Part shown: positions 1 to 8,935 of the stretch, piece by piece
Position numbering within the stretch: the first letter of the stretch is position 1
Layout: every line of letters starts with the position of its first letter
NCBI GenBank assembly: GCA_947497185.1
Contig: CANMFL010000002.1
Location: 496,001-560,000, forward strand
Source of the DNA: an uncultured Paracoccaceae bacterium
GTDB lineage: Bacteria > Pseudomonadota > Alphaproteobacteria > Rhodobacterales > Rhodobacteraceae
Direction: 5' to 3'
DNA: 64,000 bases
Notes under the pieces: generated by a model
What the model was told of the DNA's origin: nothing
Databases searched by the model: none
What the model saw: only the letters and a program-made list of their open reading frames with translations
Made by a program: the position numbers and the translations under genes

Positions 1-1296
1 GCTTGGACAATGATTTTCTTTGTGATTGCCCTGTCGGTAATTGTCGCGATCCATGAATATGGCCATTATATCGTGGGCCGCTGGTCTGGTATTCATGCCG
101 AAGTGTTCAGCCTCGGCTTTGGTCCGGTGGTCTATGCGTGGACTGATAAACACGGCACAGTCTGGCAGATCGCGGCATTGCCGTTTGGCGGATATGTTAA
201 GTTTTTGGGTGATGCCAACGCAGCCAGTGTGGGCTCTGACGGCAGCGTTTCTGACGCCGACATGCGCCGCACGATGACAGGCGCGCCCTTGTGGGCAAGG
301 GCCGCGACCGTTGCTGCGGGTCCGATTTTCAACTTCATTCTCGCGATTGCGATCTTTGCGGGCTACCTGATGTGGCAGGGCACCGACCGCACGCCGTTAA
401 CCTATGGATCAGCGCCAGATCTGCCCGCGATTTACCAATCAGAGCTGCAACGCGGCGATGAAATTATGGCTATCGGTGGCATTCCGATGAACGACGATGA
501 CCTGTCAACGGGCACCACCGACGACATTCCTGTGTCACCGACTGTCGACTATGACATCGTCCGCGATGGCGTTGCGATGACCGTCACTGGCCCGTTCCCG
601 ATTTTGCCGTTGGTCAGTGGTGTCGCCCCGCGCTCTGCCGCTGATGATGCTGGCATTCGCATCGGTGACTTTATCATGGCCGCGGACGGCGAGCCGATCG
701 TCGCCTTCCGCGATATCGTGGCGGCCAAAGATGCAGCAGGCGAAAATCCGCTGGAATTGACGGTTTTGCGCAATGGCGAAACCCTGACATTGTCGATGGC
801 GGCACGGCGCGTTGACTTGCCTTTGCCGAGTGGTGGCTTTGAGCAGCGTTATTTGATTGGGATTAACGGCGGCTTGTTCTTCGAAGCAGAGCGCGATTCC
901 GTTGGCCTGTGGACTGCGCTTAAGGCCGGCACCCAGCAGTTGTGGAACCGGATCACCGTGTCATTGTCCGGTTTGTGGCAGCTTCTGATTGGCGGCATTT
1001 CCAGTTGTAACCTGTCTGGCCCCGTCGCAATCGCCCAAACATCAGGGTCATTGGCGCAGCAAGGGGCAGGGAGCTTTGTTCTGTTTATCGGCATCTTGTC
1101 AGCCGCTGTGGGCCTATTGAACCTGATGCCAATTCCGGTTTTGGACGGTGGGCACCTTGTTTTTCATGCCTACGAAGCCGTGACACGTCGCAAACCATCC
1201 GAATTCGCATTGCGCGTTTTGATGTCGATGGGCGTGGCGATCATCGGGTCGTTGATGGTGTTCGCATTGCTGAACGATCTATTCCTTTGCCCCTGA
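1..1296 (+). CDS. rseP: RIP metalloprotease RseP, 5'-truncated by window edge
   Basis: Site-2 intramembrane zinc metalloprotease, which cleaves the membrane-spanning anti-sigma factor during envelope stress. The reading frame is open to base 1. The first ATG (position 10) falls just before the catalytic HEYGH motif (residues 15-19 from that ATG), whereas family members carry another 15-20 residues there, so the true start lies upstream of the window. A PDZ-like segment (VSGVAPRSAADDAG, about residues 200-213) and the second metal-ligand region NLMPIPVLDGGH (about 375-386) are visible, with hydrophobic segments around both. It lies upstream of bamA, the usual alphaproteobacterial order, which ties it to outer-membrane assembly and envelope-stress control. 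Confidence 0.95.
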   Translation, partial: AWTMIFFVIALSVIVAIHEYGHYIVGRWSGIHAEVFSLGFGPVVYAWTDKHGTVWQIAALPFGGYVKFLGDANAASVGSDGSVSDADMRRTMTGAPLWARAATVAAGPIFNFILAIAIFAGYLMWQGTDRTPLTYGSAPDLPAIYQSELQRGDEIMAIGGIPMNDDDLSTGTTDDIPVSPTVDYDIVRDGVAMTVTGPFPILPLVSGVAPRSAADDAGIRIGDFIMAADGEPIVAFRDIVAAKDAAGENPLELTVLRNGETLTLSMAARRVDLPLPSGGFEQRYLIGINGGLFFEAERDSVGLWTALKAGTQQLWNRITVSLSGLWQLLIGGISSCNLSGPVAIAQTSGSLAQQGAGSFVLFIGILSAAVGLLNLMPIPVLDGGHLVFHAYEAVTRRKPSEFALRVLMSMGVAIIGSLMVFALLNDLFLCP

Positions 1297-1368
1297 GCGG
1301 TCACACGGCTGCCCAGATATCGCCTTAATTCAACGTTAGTCATCTGTCAGCTATTCAAGGAGTGACAC

Positions 1369-1494
1369 ATGCAAACGATTGCCCAAGGCTACAAAAGCGT
1401 CTCCCTACTGGTTGAACTCAACTGGGACCGGATTTTGACGACTGCGACTGTGATTGGTTCACTTTACGCCGGCGCATACATCATGCTCGCCTAA
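1369..1494 (+). CDS. Small hypothetical membrane protein, 41 aa
   Basis: A short ORF between rseP and bamA. It has a near-perfect Shine-Dalgarno AAGGAG (1357-1362) six bases before the ATG and ends at TAA, just ahead of a terminator. The product starts MQTIAQGYKS, carries an acidic/aromatic stretch ELNWDR (residues 16-21) and ends in one predicted hydrophobic helix (about residues 24-40). I do not recognise a named family. The good ribosome site, the clean size and the terminator immediately downstream support real translation. Its position between two envelope genes suggests, but does not prove, an envelope role. Confidence 0.6.
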   Translation: MQTIAQGYKSVSLLVELNWDRILTTATVIGSLYAGAYIMLA

Positions 1495-1526
1495 ACAAGA
1501 CCGCAAAATGATGTGGTTTATTAATG

Positions 1527-1550
1527 AACGCGCCCCTAGGGGTGCGTTTT
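1527..1550 (+). terminator. Rho-independent terminator upstream of bamA
   Basis: Inverted repeat with arms 1527-1535 and 1540-1548 (AACGCGCCC / GGTGCGTT type, one G-U pair) around a CTAG centre, followed by TTTT and a T-rich stretch. It would end the rseP/small-ORF transcript, so bamA would need its own promoter in the following 70 bases. Confidence 0.7.
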
Positions 1551-1620
1551 GTGGTTTTGACAACCATGCGCGAACAGGATACCCATCTGGACAATAAACA
1601 TAGCCAGAGCGGACAGTCGA

Positions 1621-3933
1621 ATGAACCTGAAAACGGGGTATGCCTTAGGGCGGAGCACTTCATTATTGCGCACAGTTGCAGTTGTGAGTTTTGTAGGGGC
1701 TGTCAGCGGTGTAGCTGGTCCTACTCAGGCGCAGAATTTTGCATTTAACGACGTAGCGATCAACGGGAACCAGCGGGTTGCCGATGGCACGATCCTGACT
1801 TTCGCAGGAATTGCACGCGGTGAACAAGTCACGGCAGGGTCGGTGAACGACGCCAGCCAGCGCATTCGCGAATCTGGTTTGTTTTCCGAGGTAAATGTCC
1901 GGACGCAAGGCAACACGCTTGTCATTGATGTGGTCGAATTTCCAACCGTGAACCGCGTCAACATCGAAGGCAACTCGCAAGTCCGCGATGCGCAACTGTT
2001 GTCCGTCGTCCGTTCCGAGCCGCGCCGCGTTTACACGCCAACGCAGGCCGAAGCCGATACCGCCGCGATCACCGAAGTTTACGCGAGCCTTGGCCGCATT
2101 AACGCCGTTGTGACCCCGCGCATCATTCCACTGTCAGACAACCGCGTCGATCTGGTGTTTGAAGTCGTCGAATCCGGTCTGACCGAAGTTGAACGTATTG
2201 CTTTTGTCGGCAACCGTAACTTCTCTGAATCGCGTCTGCGTCGTGTTCTTGAAACGAAACAAGCAGGCATCCTGCGCCAAGTGATCACGCGCGACACCTT
2301 CGCCGCTGATCGTGTGGCCGTGGATCGCCGTGTTTTGACAGATTTCTACCAATCACGCGGCTATGCCGATTTTCAGGTGCAGAACGTCGATGTGGCCCTG
2401 ACCCGCGAGCGCGATGCCTATCTGATGACTTTCAATGTGCAAGAAGGGCAGCAATTCAAATTTGGCAATATCTCTGTCAGCAGCGCCATTCCTGAAGCCG
2501 ACGCCGAAGTTTTCCGCGCCGCGTTGAAAACACGCCCCGGTGCCGTTTATACGCCAGTGTCCCTCGAAAGCGATATCTCGCGCTTGGAACTGCTGGCGAC
2601 ACGCATGGGCATCAACTTTCTGCAGGTTGAACCACGTATCACCCGCGATGATCGCAATTTGCAACTGAACGTCGAATTTGCACTGGTGCGCGGCGAGCGT
2701 ATTTTTGTGGAACGCATCGACATCGAAGGCAACAGCACGACGCTTGACCGTGTGATCCGCAACCAATTCCGCGTGGTCGAAGGCGACCCGTTTAACCCGC
2801 GTGAAGTCCGCGAATCTGCGGAACGTATCCGTGCGCTTGGCTTCTTCCAGAACGCGGCTGTGAATGCCCGCGAAGGATCAGGTCCAAACCAAGTTATCGT
2901 TGACGTGGACGTCGAAGAAGGTCCAACCGGATCGCTGTCCTTTGGTGCGAACTATAACACTGATGTTGGGCTCGGACTGCTTGCCAGTTACGGCCAAGAC
3001 AACTTCCTTGGTCGCGGACAAAGCTTGGACGTGCAAGTGTCGACCGCCGAAACCAACCGCGTGTTGAGCCTTAGCTTTTCAGAGCCGAACTTTTTGGGCC
3101 GCGACCTGCGGGCCGGTTTTGCGATGAACTACGGCACAACCGACAACGAAAACGCGAATTTCGACACTGAATCCTTCACCTTGCGCCCGTCGCTGAACTT
3201 CCCTGTCAGCGACAATGGCCGGCTGTCGACTTATTATTCTTTCAACTACGAAGACCTGACCGACGTCTCCACAACCGTCAGTGAAATCATCCAAGAAGAA
3301 GCAGAGCGTGGCGCGGTGTCCACCAATTCCGTCGGCTACACCTACAGCTTTGACAGCCGCCGCGCTGGCATTGATCCGGTGACAAGCTACGTGTTCCGCT
3401 TTGGTCAGGAATTTGGCGTCGGCGACAGTAACTTTGTCAAAACCACAGCGCTCGCAGCGGTTGAAACTCAAGTGCTGAGCGAAGAAGTCACACTGCGCGC
3501 CACCGTCGAAGGTGGTAGCCTTGATTATGCGGACAACGACAGCCGCGTCACTGACCGCTACTTCCTTGGCTCGCGTTTGATGCGCGGCTTTGATGCGGGC
3601 GGGATCGGTCCACGCGACGCCGACACTGGCGACGCATTGGGCGGCAACAAATACGCAGTTGCACGGCTTGAGGCTGAATTCCCGCTTGGTCTACCAGAAG
3701 AATACGGCGTGTCCGGCGGCTTGTTCCTCGATCACGGTTCGGTCTGGGACGTGGGCAACACCTACAGCGCTGACGTTTTGTACAACGACTTTACGGCGCG
3801 GACCGTTGTGGGGGCCACGATCTTTTGGACCACACCCATCGGCCCGCTGCGCTTTAATTTCACCGAAGCGCTCGACGCCCAAGATGAGGACGAGACCAAA
3901 TCGTTCGACGTGACGATCTCGACATCCTTCTGA
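1621..3933 (+). CDS. bamA: Outer membrane protein assembly factor BamA
   Basis: Central beta-barrel subunit of the BAM complex, which inserts outer-membrane proteins. It is 770 aa, near the family length. An N-terminal signal peptide probably ends at TQA (residue 37). Repeated POTRA domains fill roughly residues 40-420 (for example VNRVNIEGNSQVRD and VERIAFVGNRNFSE), followed by the C-terminal barrel (about 430-770). The chain ends in phenylalanine, as outer-membrane barrels usually do. Its stop overlaps the start of the skp-like chaperone gene (TGATG), so the barrel assembler and a periplasmic chaperone for its substrates are translated together. Confidence 0.97.
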   Translation: MNLKTGYALGRSTSLLRTVAVVSFVGAVSGVAGPTQAQNFAFNDVAINGNQRVADGTILTFAGIARGEQVTAGSVNDASQRIRESGLFSEVNVRTQGNTLVIDVVEFPTVNRVNIEGNSQVRDAQLLSVVRSEPRRVYTPTQAEADTAAITEVYASLGRINAVVTPRIIPLSDNRVDLVFEVVESGLTEVERIAFVGNRNFSESRLRRVLETKQAGILRQVITRDTFAADRVAVDRRVLTDFYQSRGYADFQVQNVDVALTRERDAYLMTFNVQEGQQFKFGNISVSSAIPEADAEVFRAALKTRPGAVYTPVSLESDISRLELLATRMGINFLQVEPRITRDDRNLQLNVEFALVRGERIFVERIDIEGNSTTLDRVIRNQFRVVEGDPFNPREVRESAERIRALGFFQNAAVNAREGSGPNQVIVDVDVEEGPTGSLSFGANYNTDVGLGLLASYGQDNFLGRGQSLDVQVSTAETNRVLSLSFSEPNFLGRDLRAGFAMNYGTTDNENANFDTESFTLRPSLNFPVSDNGRLSTYYSFNYEDLTDVSTTVSEIIQEEAERGAVSTNSVGYTYSFDSRRAGIDPVTSYVFRFGQEFGVGDSNFVKTTALAAVETQVLSEEVTLRATVEGGSLDYADNDSRVTDRYFLGSRLMRGFDAGGIGPRDADTGDALGGNKYAVARLEAEFPLGLPEEYGVSGGLFLDHGSVWDVGNTYSADVLYNDFTARTVVGATIFWTTPIGPLRFNFTEALDAQDEDETKSFDVTISTSF

Positions 3934-4601
3934 TGCGTGGTTTCATTGGCATGTGTGTGCTGGGGGCGTTCACCGCTTTGAGCACACCTGTCGCGGCGCA
4001 AGATCAGACCGTGGTTTTGCCGTCACCGATCATGGTGGTGGATTTCGAACGGGTCTTTGTTGAAACGCTTTACGGGCAGCGTATCGCCGCTGCCGTGTCC
4101 GAAGAACGCGAGCGGGTCCAAGCCGACAATGACCGGATTGCGGCCGAATTGCTCGCCGAAGAAACGGCCCTCACTGAGGCGCGCGCCACGATGGAGCCCG
4201 ACGCATTTCGAGCCGCCGCCGAGGCGTTTAACGAGCGTGCGCAATCGGTGCGGTCTGACCGCGAGATCGAACAAGACAAGCTGGTGCAGCTGCGCGATTC
4301 AGAGCGGTCTCAGTTTCTGGAACGGATCAGACCGATCGTGCTCGCCTTGATGCTGGAACGCGGGGCCGTGGTGGCGATGGACCGCCGCGCTGTGATACAA
4401 GCAATCGGCAGCGCCAATGCCACCGAAGACGCGGTTGATTTAATTGATAAAACCCTCGGTGATGGTGAGTTGCAACCCGACGAGCGGCCAACGCTGCGCC
4501 CGATGGAAGACACCAGCACCACACCAGACGACGCGGAAGCGCCGATTGTGCCGCCCATTGTCGCGGATGACGTGTTACCCGACTTGCCGCAATCTGAGTG
4601 A
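3933..4601 (+). CDS. OmpH/Skp-family periplasmic chaperone
   Basis: 222-aa protein with a signal peptide (MRGFIGMCVLGAFTALSTPVAAQ) and a long charged, alanine/glutamate-rich helical middle (about residues 50-130), the arrangement of Skp, which holds unfolded outer-membrane proteins. The initial strand segment IMVVDFERVF resembles the OmpH family start. The C-terminal 40 residues are acidic and proline-rich, an extension beyond classical Skp that is common in alphaproteobacteria. It starts inside the bamA stop codon and precedes fabZ. Sequence identity within the family is low, so the call rests on fold pattern plus position. Confidence 0.85.
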   Translation: MRGFIGMCVLGAFTALSTPVAAQDQTVVLPSPIMVVDFERVFVETLYGQRIAAAVSEERERVQADNDRIAAELLAEETALTEARATMEPDAFRAAAEAFNERAQSVRSDREIEQDKLVQLRDSERSQFLERIRPIVLALMLERGAVVAMDRRAVIQAIGSANATEDAVDLIDKTLGDGELQPDERPTLRPMEDTSTTPDDAEAPIVPPIVADDVLPDLPQSE

Positions 4602-4684
4602 CTGGGTAAACAGGTGTTTAAGCCGAACGCGGTGCCACCCGATTGCACCTAAGAAGATACCAAGACCAACAAGGAATTTCCACG

Positions 4685-5146
4685 ATGTCCGAGACCCCAA
4701 CAAGCGCCGACATTCAGCTGATCCAAGCGATCCTGCCACACCGGTATCCGTTCTTGCTTGTGGACAAAGTGCGCGACATCGACGGGACGTCCTCGGCCGT
4801 TGGCATCAAAAACGTCACCATGAACGAGCCGCATTTTCAGGGCCATTTCCCGGGTATGCCAATCATGCCGGGTGTCACGATTGTCGAAGCCATGGCGCAA
4901 ACAGCGGCGGTGATGGTCGGCACATCGCTTGGCCTGACCGAAGGCAATCTATTGGTGTATTTCATGGGCATCGACGGCTGCAAATTCCGCCGCAAGGTAA
5001 TTCCGGGCGACGTTCTGGAAATGAAGATCGAAACCACACGCGGCAAAGCGGGCGGAAAAGTCTGGAAATTTAAAGGCGTGGCAACCGTTGACGGTGAAAT
5101 GGCCGCAGAAGCCGAATTTACCGCAATGATGGACATGCAAGGTTAA
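4685..5146 (+). CDS. fabZ: 3-hydroxyacyl-ACP dehydratase FabZ
   Basis: Dehydrates beta-hydroxyacyl-ACP in fatty-acid elongation and competes with LpxA for hydroxymyristoyl-ACP. It is a 153-aa hot-dog-fold protein. Catalytic His54 and Glu68 lie in the signature [19 protein letters not shown]. The ATG at 4685 was chosen because AAGGAA lies about eight bases upstream and the product then begins like other FabZ proteins; a TTG at 4643 would only add 14 unrelated residues. The stop overlaps the lpxA start (TAATG), the standard fabZ-lpxA coupling of lipid A genes. Confidence 0.96.
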   Translation: MSETPTSADIQLIQAILPHRYPFLLVDKVRDIDGTSSAVGIKNVTMNEPHFQGHFPGMPIMPGVTIVEAMAQTAAVMVGTSLGLTEGNLLVYFMGIDGCKFRRKVIPGDVLEMKIETTRGKAGGKVWKFKGVATVDGEMAAEAEFTAMMDMQG

Positions 5147-5928
5147 TGGCGGGCATTCACCCCAGTGCTGTGATCGCGGAAGGTGCTGTCATCGGGCCGG
5201 ATTGCGAGATCGGGCCGTTCTGTGTCGTCGGTGCTGACGTTGTTTTGGGGCGTGCTGTCACGCTGAAAAGCCACGTTGTGCTGGACGGTGACACGCATAT
5301 CGGCGACGAAACTGTCGTGTTTTCCTTTGCCGTTCTGGGCGAAATCCCACAGGATTTGAAGTTCGACGGCGAGAACACGAAACTGCGGATCGGGGCGCGT
5401 AACCGTATCCGTGAACACGTGACGATGAACACAGGCACCACGGGTGGTGGTGGCGTGACAACTGTTGGCGACGACAACCTGTTCATGGCTGGTTGTCATA
5501 TCGCGCATGATGCGCAGGTCGGTGATCGCGTGATCGTGGTGAATAACTCCGCAATTGCAGGGCATTGCGTGCTTGAGGACGACGTGATCGTTGGCGGGTT
5601 GTGCGGTGTGCATCAATTTGTGCGGATCGGCAAAGGCGCTATTATCGGCGCGTTGTCGATGGTCACATCTGACGTCATTCCGCATGGTTTGGTGATGGGA
5701 CAACGTGGCGAATTGGACGGGCTTAATCTGGTCGGTCTGAAACGAAAAGGTGTGGCGCGCACTGACATCACGGCGCTACGGGCCGCGTTCCAGATGCTTA
5801 AAGACGGCGAAGGCACGTTCCACGACCGCGCCGAAAAACTACGAGACGAAAGCGACAGCGCGTTTGTGCAGGATATGGTCCGCTTTATCCTTGGGCAAAG
5901 CGACCGTGGCTTTCTGACGCCGAAATAA
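5146..5928 (+). CDS. lpxA: UDP-N-acetylglucosamine acyltransferase LpxA
   Basis: First enzyme of lipid A synthesis, a cytoplasmic trimer that moves a hydroxyacyl chain from ACP to UDP-GlcNAc. It is 260 aa, the normal family size. Left-handed beta-helix hexapeptide repeats fill residues 5-190. The catalytic histidine is His121 in CHIAHDAQVGD, aligning with His125 of E. coli. A C-terminal helical domain follows (DITALRAAFQML). It overlaps fabZ upstream and lpxI downstream by one base each, so the lipid A genes read as one operon. Confidence 0.97.
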   Translation: MAGIHPSAVIAEGAVIGPDCEIGPFCVVGADVVLGRAVTLKSHVVLDGDTHIGDETVVFSFAVLGEIPQDLKFDGENTKLRIGARNRIREHVTMNTGTTGGGGVTTVGDDNLFMAGCHIAHDAQVGDRVIVVNNSAIAGHCVLEDDVIVGGLCGVHQFVRIGKGAIIGALSMVTSDVIPHGLVMGQRGELDGLNLVGLKRKGVARTDITALRAAFQMLKDGEGTFHDRAEKLRDESDSAFVQDMVRFILGQSDRGFLTPK

Positions 5929-6815
5929 TGCTGGCGTTGATCGCAGGTACAGGCGATTTGCCAGCGGTGATTTTATCACGCGTGGACGGGCCTGTTGTGA
6001 CCTGTGCGTTGCATGGATTTGATCCGTCTATTGATGTGGAAATTCCGTTTAGTATTGAACATTTAGGCAGCTTTCTTAATGTGCTGCGTGAGCGTGGCGT
6101 CACCGACATTTGCATGGTCGGCGCGATCCGTCGTCCGCCGATTGATCCGTCTGAAATCGACGCCGCGACGTTACCGCTCGTGCCACGCATCCAAGCCGCG
6201 ATTGCCAAAGGTGACGACGGTGCGCTGCGCGAGGTCATCGCGATTTTTAACGACCACGGCTTCGGGATTAAAGCCGCGCATGACATCGCACCCGATCTGC
6301 TACCAGCCCCCGGATTCGCGACCAAAGCACAGCCGTCCGATTGGCACTTGGCCGACGCGGCAGAGGGCGAACGCACCATCGCGGAAATGGGCGCGGGCGA
6401 CATTGGCCAAGCCTGCATCGTGCGGATGGGCCAAGTCGCAGGCCGCGAAGATGTGGACGGCACCGACGCGATGCTGGCCCGTTTCCACGAAGAGTACATC
6501 AAACCCGAACCGGACACCGTTTTTGCCGCGATTCATCAGTCCATCGGCGGCATGTTGGAAAACATCACGGGCAGCGGCGCTGATCCGGTCACAGCCGACG
6601 ACGGGATTTTGTTCAAAGCCCCGAAACCGACGCAAGACCGCCGCGCTGACCTACCGACAATCGGATTCCAAACCGCCATGGGTGCCGCCGAAGCAGGGCT
6701 TGCGGGCATTGTGATCGAAGCCGACGGCGTATTGGTTCTGGATCTCGACAGCGTGGTTGAGACGTTAGACGCGCAAGGAATGTTCCTTTGGGTGCGCCCA
6801 AAAGGTGCGTTATGA
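5928..6815 (+). CDS. lpxI: UDP-2,3-diacylglucosamine pyrophosphatase LpxI
   Basis: Hydrolyses UDP-2,3-diacylglucosamine to lipid X, the step done by LpxH in enterics. LpxI (formerly DUF1009) is the unrelated enzyme that replaces LpxH in most alphaproteobacteria. The start LALIAGTGDLPAVIL and the C-terminal domain with PTIGFQTAMGAAEAGLAGIVIEADG (quoted in parts: PTIGFQTAM, AAEAGLAGI) match the family, as does the 295-aa length. It lies between lpxA and lpxB, exactly where this activity is needed. The stop overlaps the lpxB ATG by four bases. Confidence 0.94.
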   Translation: MLALIAGTGDLPAVILSRVDGPVVTCALHGFDPSIDVEIPFSIEHLGSFLNVLRERGVTDICMVGAIRRPPIDPSEIDAATLPLVPRIQAAIAKGDDGALREVIAIFNDHGFGIKAAHDIAPDLLPAPGFATKAQPSDWHLADAAEGERTIAEMGAGDIGQACIVRMGQVAGREDVDGTDAMLARFHEEYIKPEPDTVFAAIHQSIGGMLENITGSGADPVTADDGILFKAPKPTQDRRADLPTIGFQTAMGAAEAGLAGIVIEADGVLVLDLDSVVETLDAQGMFLWVRPKGAL

Positions 6816-7954
6816 AAGCCTTCATCATCGCAGGCGAGGTCTCTGGCGACAAGCTGGGCGGCGCTTTGATGGCTGGATTGAACAGCCTGACGGACGTGCA
6901 ATTCGACGGCGTTGGCGGTCCCTTGATGCAAGAAAAAGGGCTGCAAAGTCGGTTCCCGATGGACGAACTCAGCGTCATGGGGTTGGCCGAAATACTGCCG
7001 AAATACAAGGCGTTGAAGGCCCGCGTTCATCAAATGGCGCAAGCCGTGATCGACACCAAACCCGATGTTTTAATCACAATCGACAGCCCTGATTTCTGCC
7101 TGCGCGTCGCGAAACTGGTCAAAGCGCAGTGCAGCGTGCCAACGATCCACTACGTTGCCCCAACCGTCTGGGCGTGGCGGTCTGGCCGTGCTGCGAAAAT
7201 GGCAAAACACATCGACCACGTGCTGGCCTTGTTCCCGTTCGAGCCGCCCTTGATGCAAGCCGCAGGCATGACCTGCGATTTCGTCGGGCATCCGGTGGTC
7301 GCCGAACAGATCGCTACCGACGCTGAAGCGGCCGCATTTCGCGCAAAACATGGCGTGACCGGACCACTGATTTTGGCGCTACCAGGGTCACGGAAAGGCG
7401 AAGTCACACGCTTGGCCACGCGCTTTGGCGACGCATTGGGGCAGGTGGCGCAGGCCCACCCGAACGCCGCAGTCGTCGTGCCATGCGCGGGGCCAGTCAC
7501 CAGTTTGGTGCGAGAACTCACACAGAGCTGGCCAGTCACACCGTTGCTGATCCCCGCCCAGGCAACCGCCACCAAACGCGCCGTGTTCCGTGCCGCAGAC
7601 GTGGCCTTGGCGGCGTCGGGCACTGTGTCGCTTGAATTGGCCGCGAACCAGACGCCGATGGTGATCGGCTACGATATGGCGTGGCTGTCGCGGATCATCA
7701 TCAGCCGGATGTTGAAAGTCGATACCGTGACGCTGGTTAATCTCGTGTCGGAAACCCGCGTTGTCCCCGAATTTGTGGGCAAGAATTGCGACGCGGATGC
7801 GATGGCTAAAGCGATGATAGACGTGCTGGCAAACCCCGCAGCACAGCTTGATGCGATGCGCGTCACGATGGACAGATTGGGCCTTGGTGGCGAAGCACCG
7901 GGCCTACGTGCGGCCCGTTCCGTGCTGGCGACGCTTGAACAATCGCCCGTCTAG
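6812..7954 (+). CDS. lpxB: Lipid-A-disaccharide synthase LpxB
   Basis: Joins lipid X and UDP-diacylglucosamine to form the lipid A disaccharide at the inner membrane. It is 380 aa. The GT19-family start KAFIIAGEVSGDKLGG, the VAPTVWAWRSGR segment and the donor-site region ALPGSRKGEV are all present. The ATG at 6812 overlaps the lpxI stop (ATGA); an in-frame ATG at 6788 would add eight non-conserved residues. The last 51 bases overlap the 3' end of a convergent transporter gene on the other strand. Confidence 0.96.
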   Translation: MKAFIIAGEVSGDKLGGALMAGLNSLTDVQFDGVGGPLMQEKGLQSRFPMDELSVMGLAEILPKYKALKARVHQMAQAVIDTKPDVLITIDSPDFCLRVAKLVKAQCSVPTIHYVAPTVWAWRSGRAAKMAKHIDHVLALFPFEPPLMQAAGMTCDFVGHPVVAEQIATDAEAAAFRAKHGVTGPLILALPGSRKGEVTRLATRFGDALGQVAQAHPNAAVVVPCAGPVTSLVRELTQSWPVTPLLIPAQATATKRAVFRAADVALAASGTVSLELAANQTPMVIGYDMAWLSRIIISRMLKVDTVTLVNLVSETRVVPEFVGKNCDADAMAKAMIDVLANPAAQLDAMRVTMDRLGLGGEAPGLRAARSVLATLEQSPV

Positions 7955-8821
7955 GATAATCAACCCGCAAGCCAATATTCCGAAGCCAAAATAAGACCTT
8001 ACAGGCAGGTCTTCACCTAAAATAATAGCACCCAGAATGATCGCAACGGGGGCCACCAGCAAGGTGCAGAGCATCAGGTTGCCGCTGCCTGCCATTTTCA
8101 AAACGCGGTAGTACAACAGATATGCGACTGCGGTTGCGATCACCGCATAATAGGCAATCGCGGCCCATGTCGCGGGTTGCAGGTCCACACGGATCGGCCC
8201 TTCGATCAGGATCGCGGCGGGGATGGCGATGATGCTTGATCCGGTGAGCATGCCGGCGGCGGCGATCTGTGGCGACAAGCCCGACAATTGTTTCTTGGCC
8301 CAAACACCCGCCAGTGCGTAGCTGATGGTGCCGCCGATCACTGCTAATTGCCCGAGGGAACGTAGATCAAAGCTGCGAAATGTGTCCAATCCAATCGCAG
8401 TGGCGACCCCGACAAAGCCCATAATCACGCCAATTGCGCGGCGCGGTGTCAGCCTTTCGTCGGCAAAGAATACGGCAGCGGCAATCACCCCAAAAATCGC
8501 TGTGGATGCGTTCAGGATCGACGTGAGGCCGGTTTCGATGTGCAGTTGGCCCCATGCCATCAAGGTAAACGGAATGACGTTGTTCAACATTCCCATGACC
8601 AAAAACGCGGCCCAAATGCGGATGCCGCGCGGGATCGACATGCGTCGGATCAAGGCGACCGCCCAGAGGATCAGCATCGCCCAACCGGTGCGATGTGCCA
8701 CGGAGGTCAGCGGACCGATTTCGTCCAATGCGACGCGCACTGACAAGAACGATGCGCCCCAGATCAAGGACAGCAGCGACAGTTCGACCCAAGCACGTGC
8801 GGATAAGGTTTGTTGTTTCAT
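7904..8821 (-). CDS. EamA/DMT-family transporter
   Basis: Drug/metabolite-type exporter with about ten transmembrane helices and two EamA repeats; the first begins LLSLIWGASFLSVRVAL, the family signature. It is 305 aa from the ATG at 8821; a GTG three codons upstream is possible. The substrate cannot be read from sequence; relatives export amino acids, nucleosides or related metabolites. It is transcribed toward lpxB and overlaps its last 51 bases, and it is preceded by a terminator belonging to the FadL gene. Confidence 0.88.
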   Translation of the reverse strand: MKQQTLSARAWVELSLLSLIWGASFLSVRVALDEIGPLTSVAHRTGWAMLILWAVALIRRMSIPRGIRIWAAFLVMGMLNNVIPFTLMAWGQLHIETGLTSILNASTAIFGVIAAAVFFADERLTPRRAIGVIMGFVGVATAIGLDTFRSFDLRSLGQLAVIGGTISYALAGVWAKKQLSGLSPQIAAAGMLTGSSIIAIPAAILIEGPIRVDLQPATWAAIAYYAVIATAVAYLLYYRVLKMAGSGNLMLCTLLVAPVAIILGAIILGEDLPVRSYFGFGILACGLIILDGRLFKRRQHGTGRT

Positions 8822-8885
8822 AATATACACTTATGAGATGATGCTCACCGCCAAAGCAATCCGGAACATGCGGTTTAGAAACGAA

Positions 8886-8914
8886 AAAGCCCCGCCGCAG
8901 AACGGCAGGGCTTT
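8886..8914 (-). terminator. Terminator downstream of the FadL-type gene
   Basis: Strong hairpin with arms 8888-8897 and 8903-8912 (AGCCCCGCCG type, one wobble) around a 5-base loop. Flanking A/T runs on both sides allow it to work for leftward transcripts and perhaps also rightward ones. Confidence 0.75.
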
Positions 8915-8935
8915 GTTTTATAAACTGTGGCCAGC

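Noticed and set aside
4643..4684. TTG start giving a 167-aa FabZ
   Set aside because: The added 14 residues are not FabZ-like, and AAGGAA precedes the ATG at 4685.
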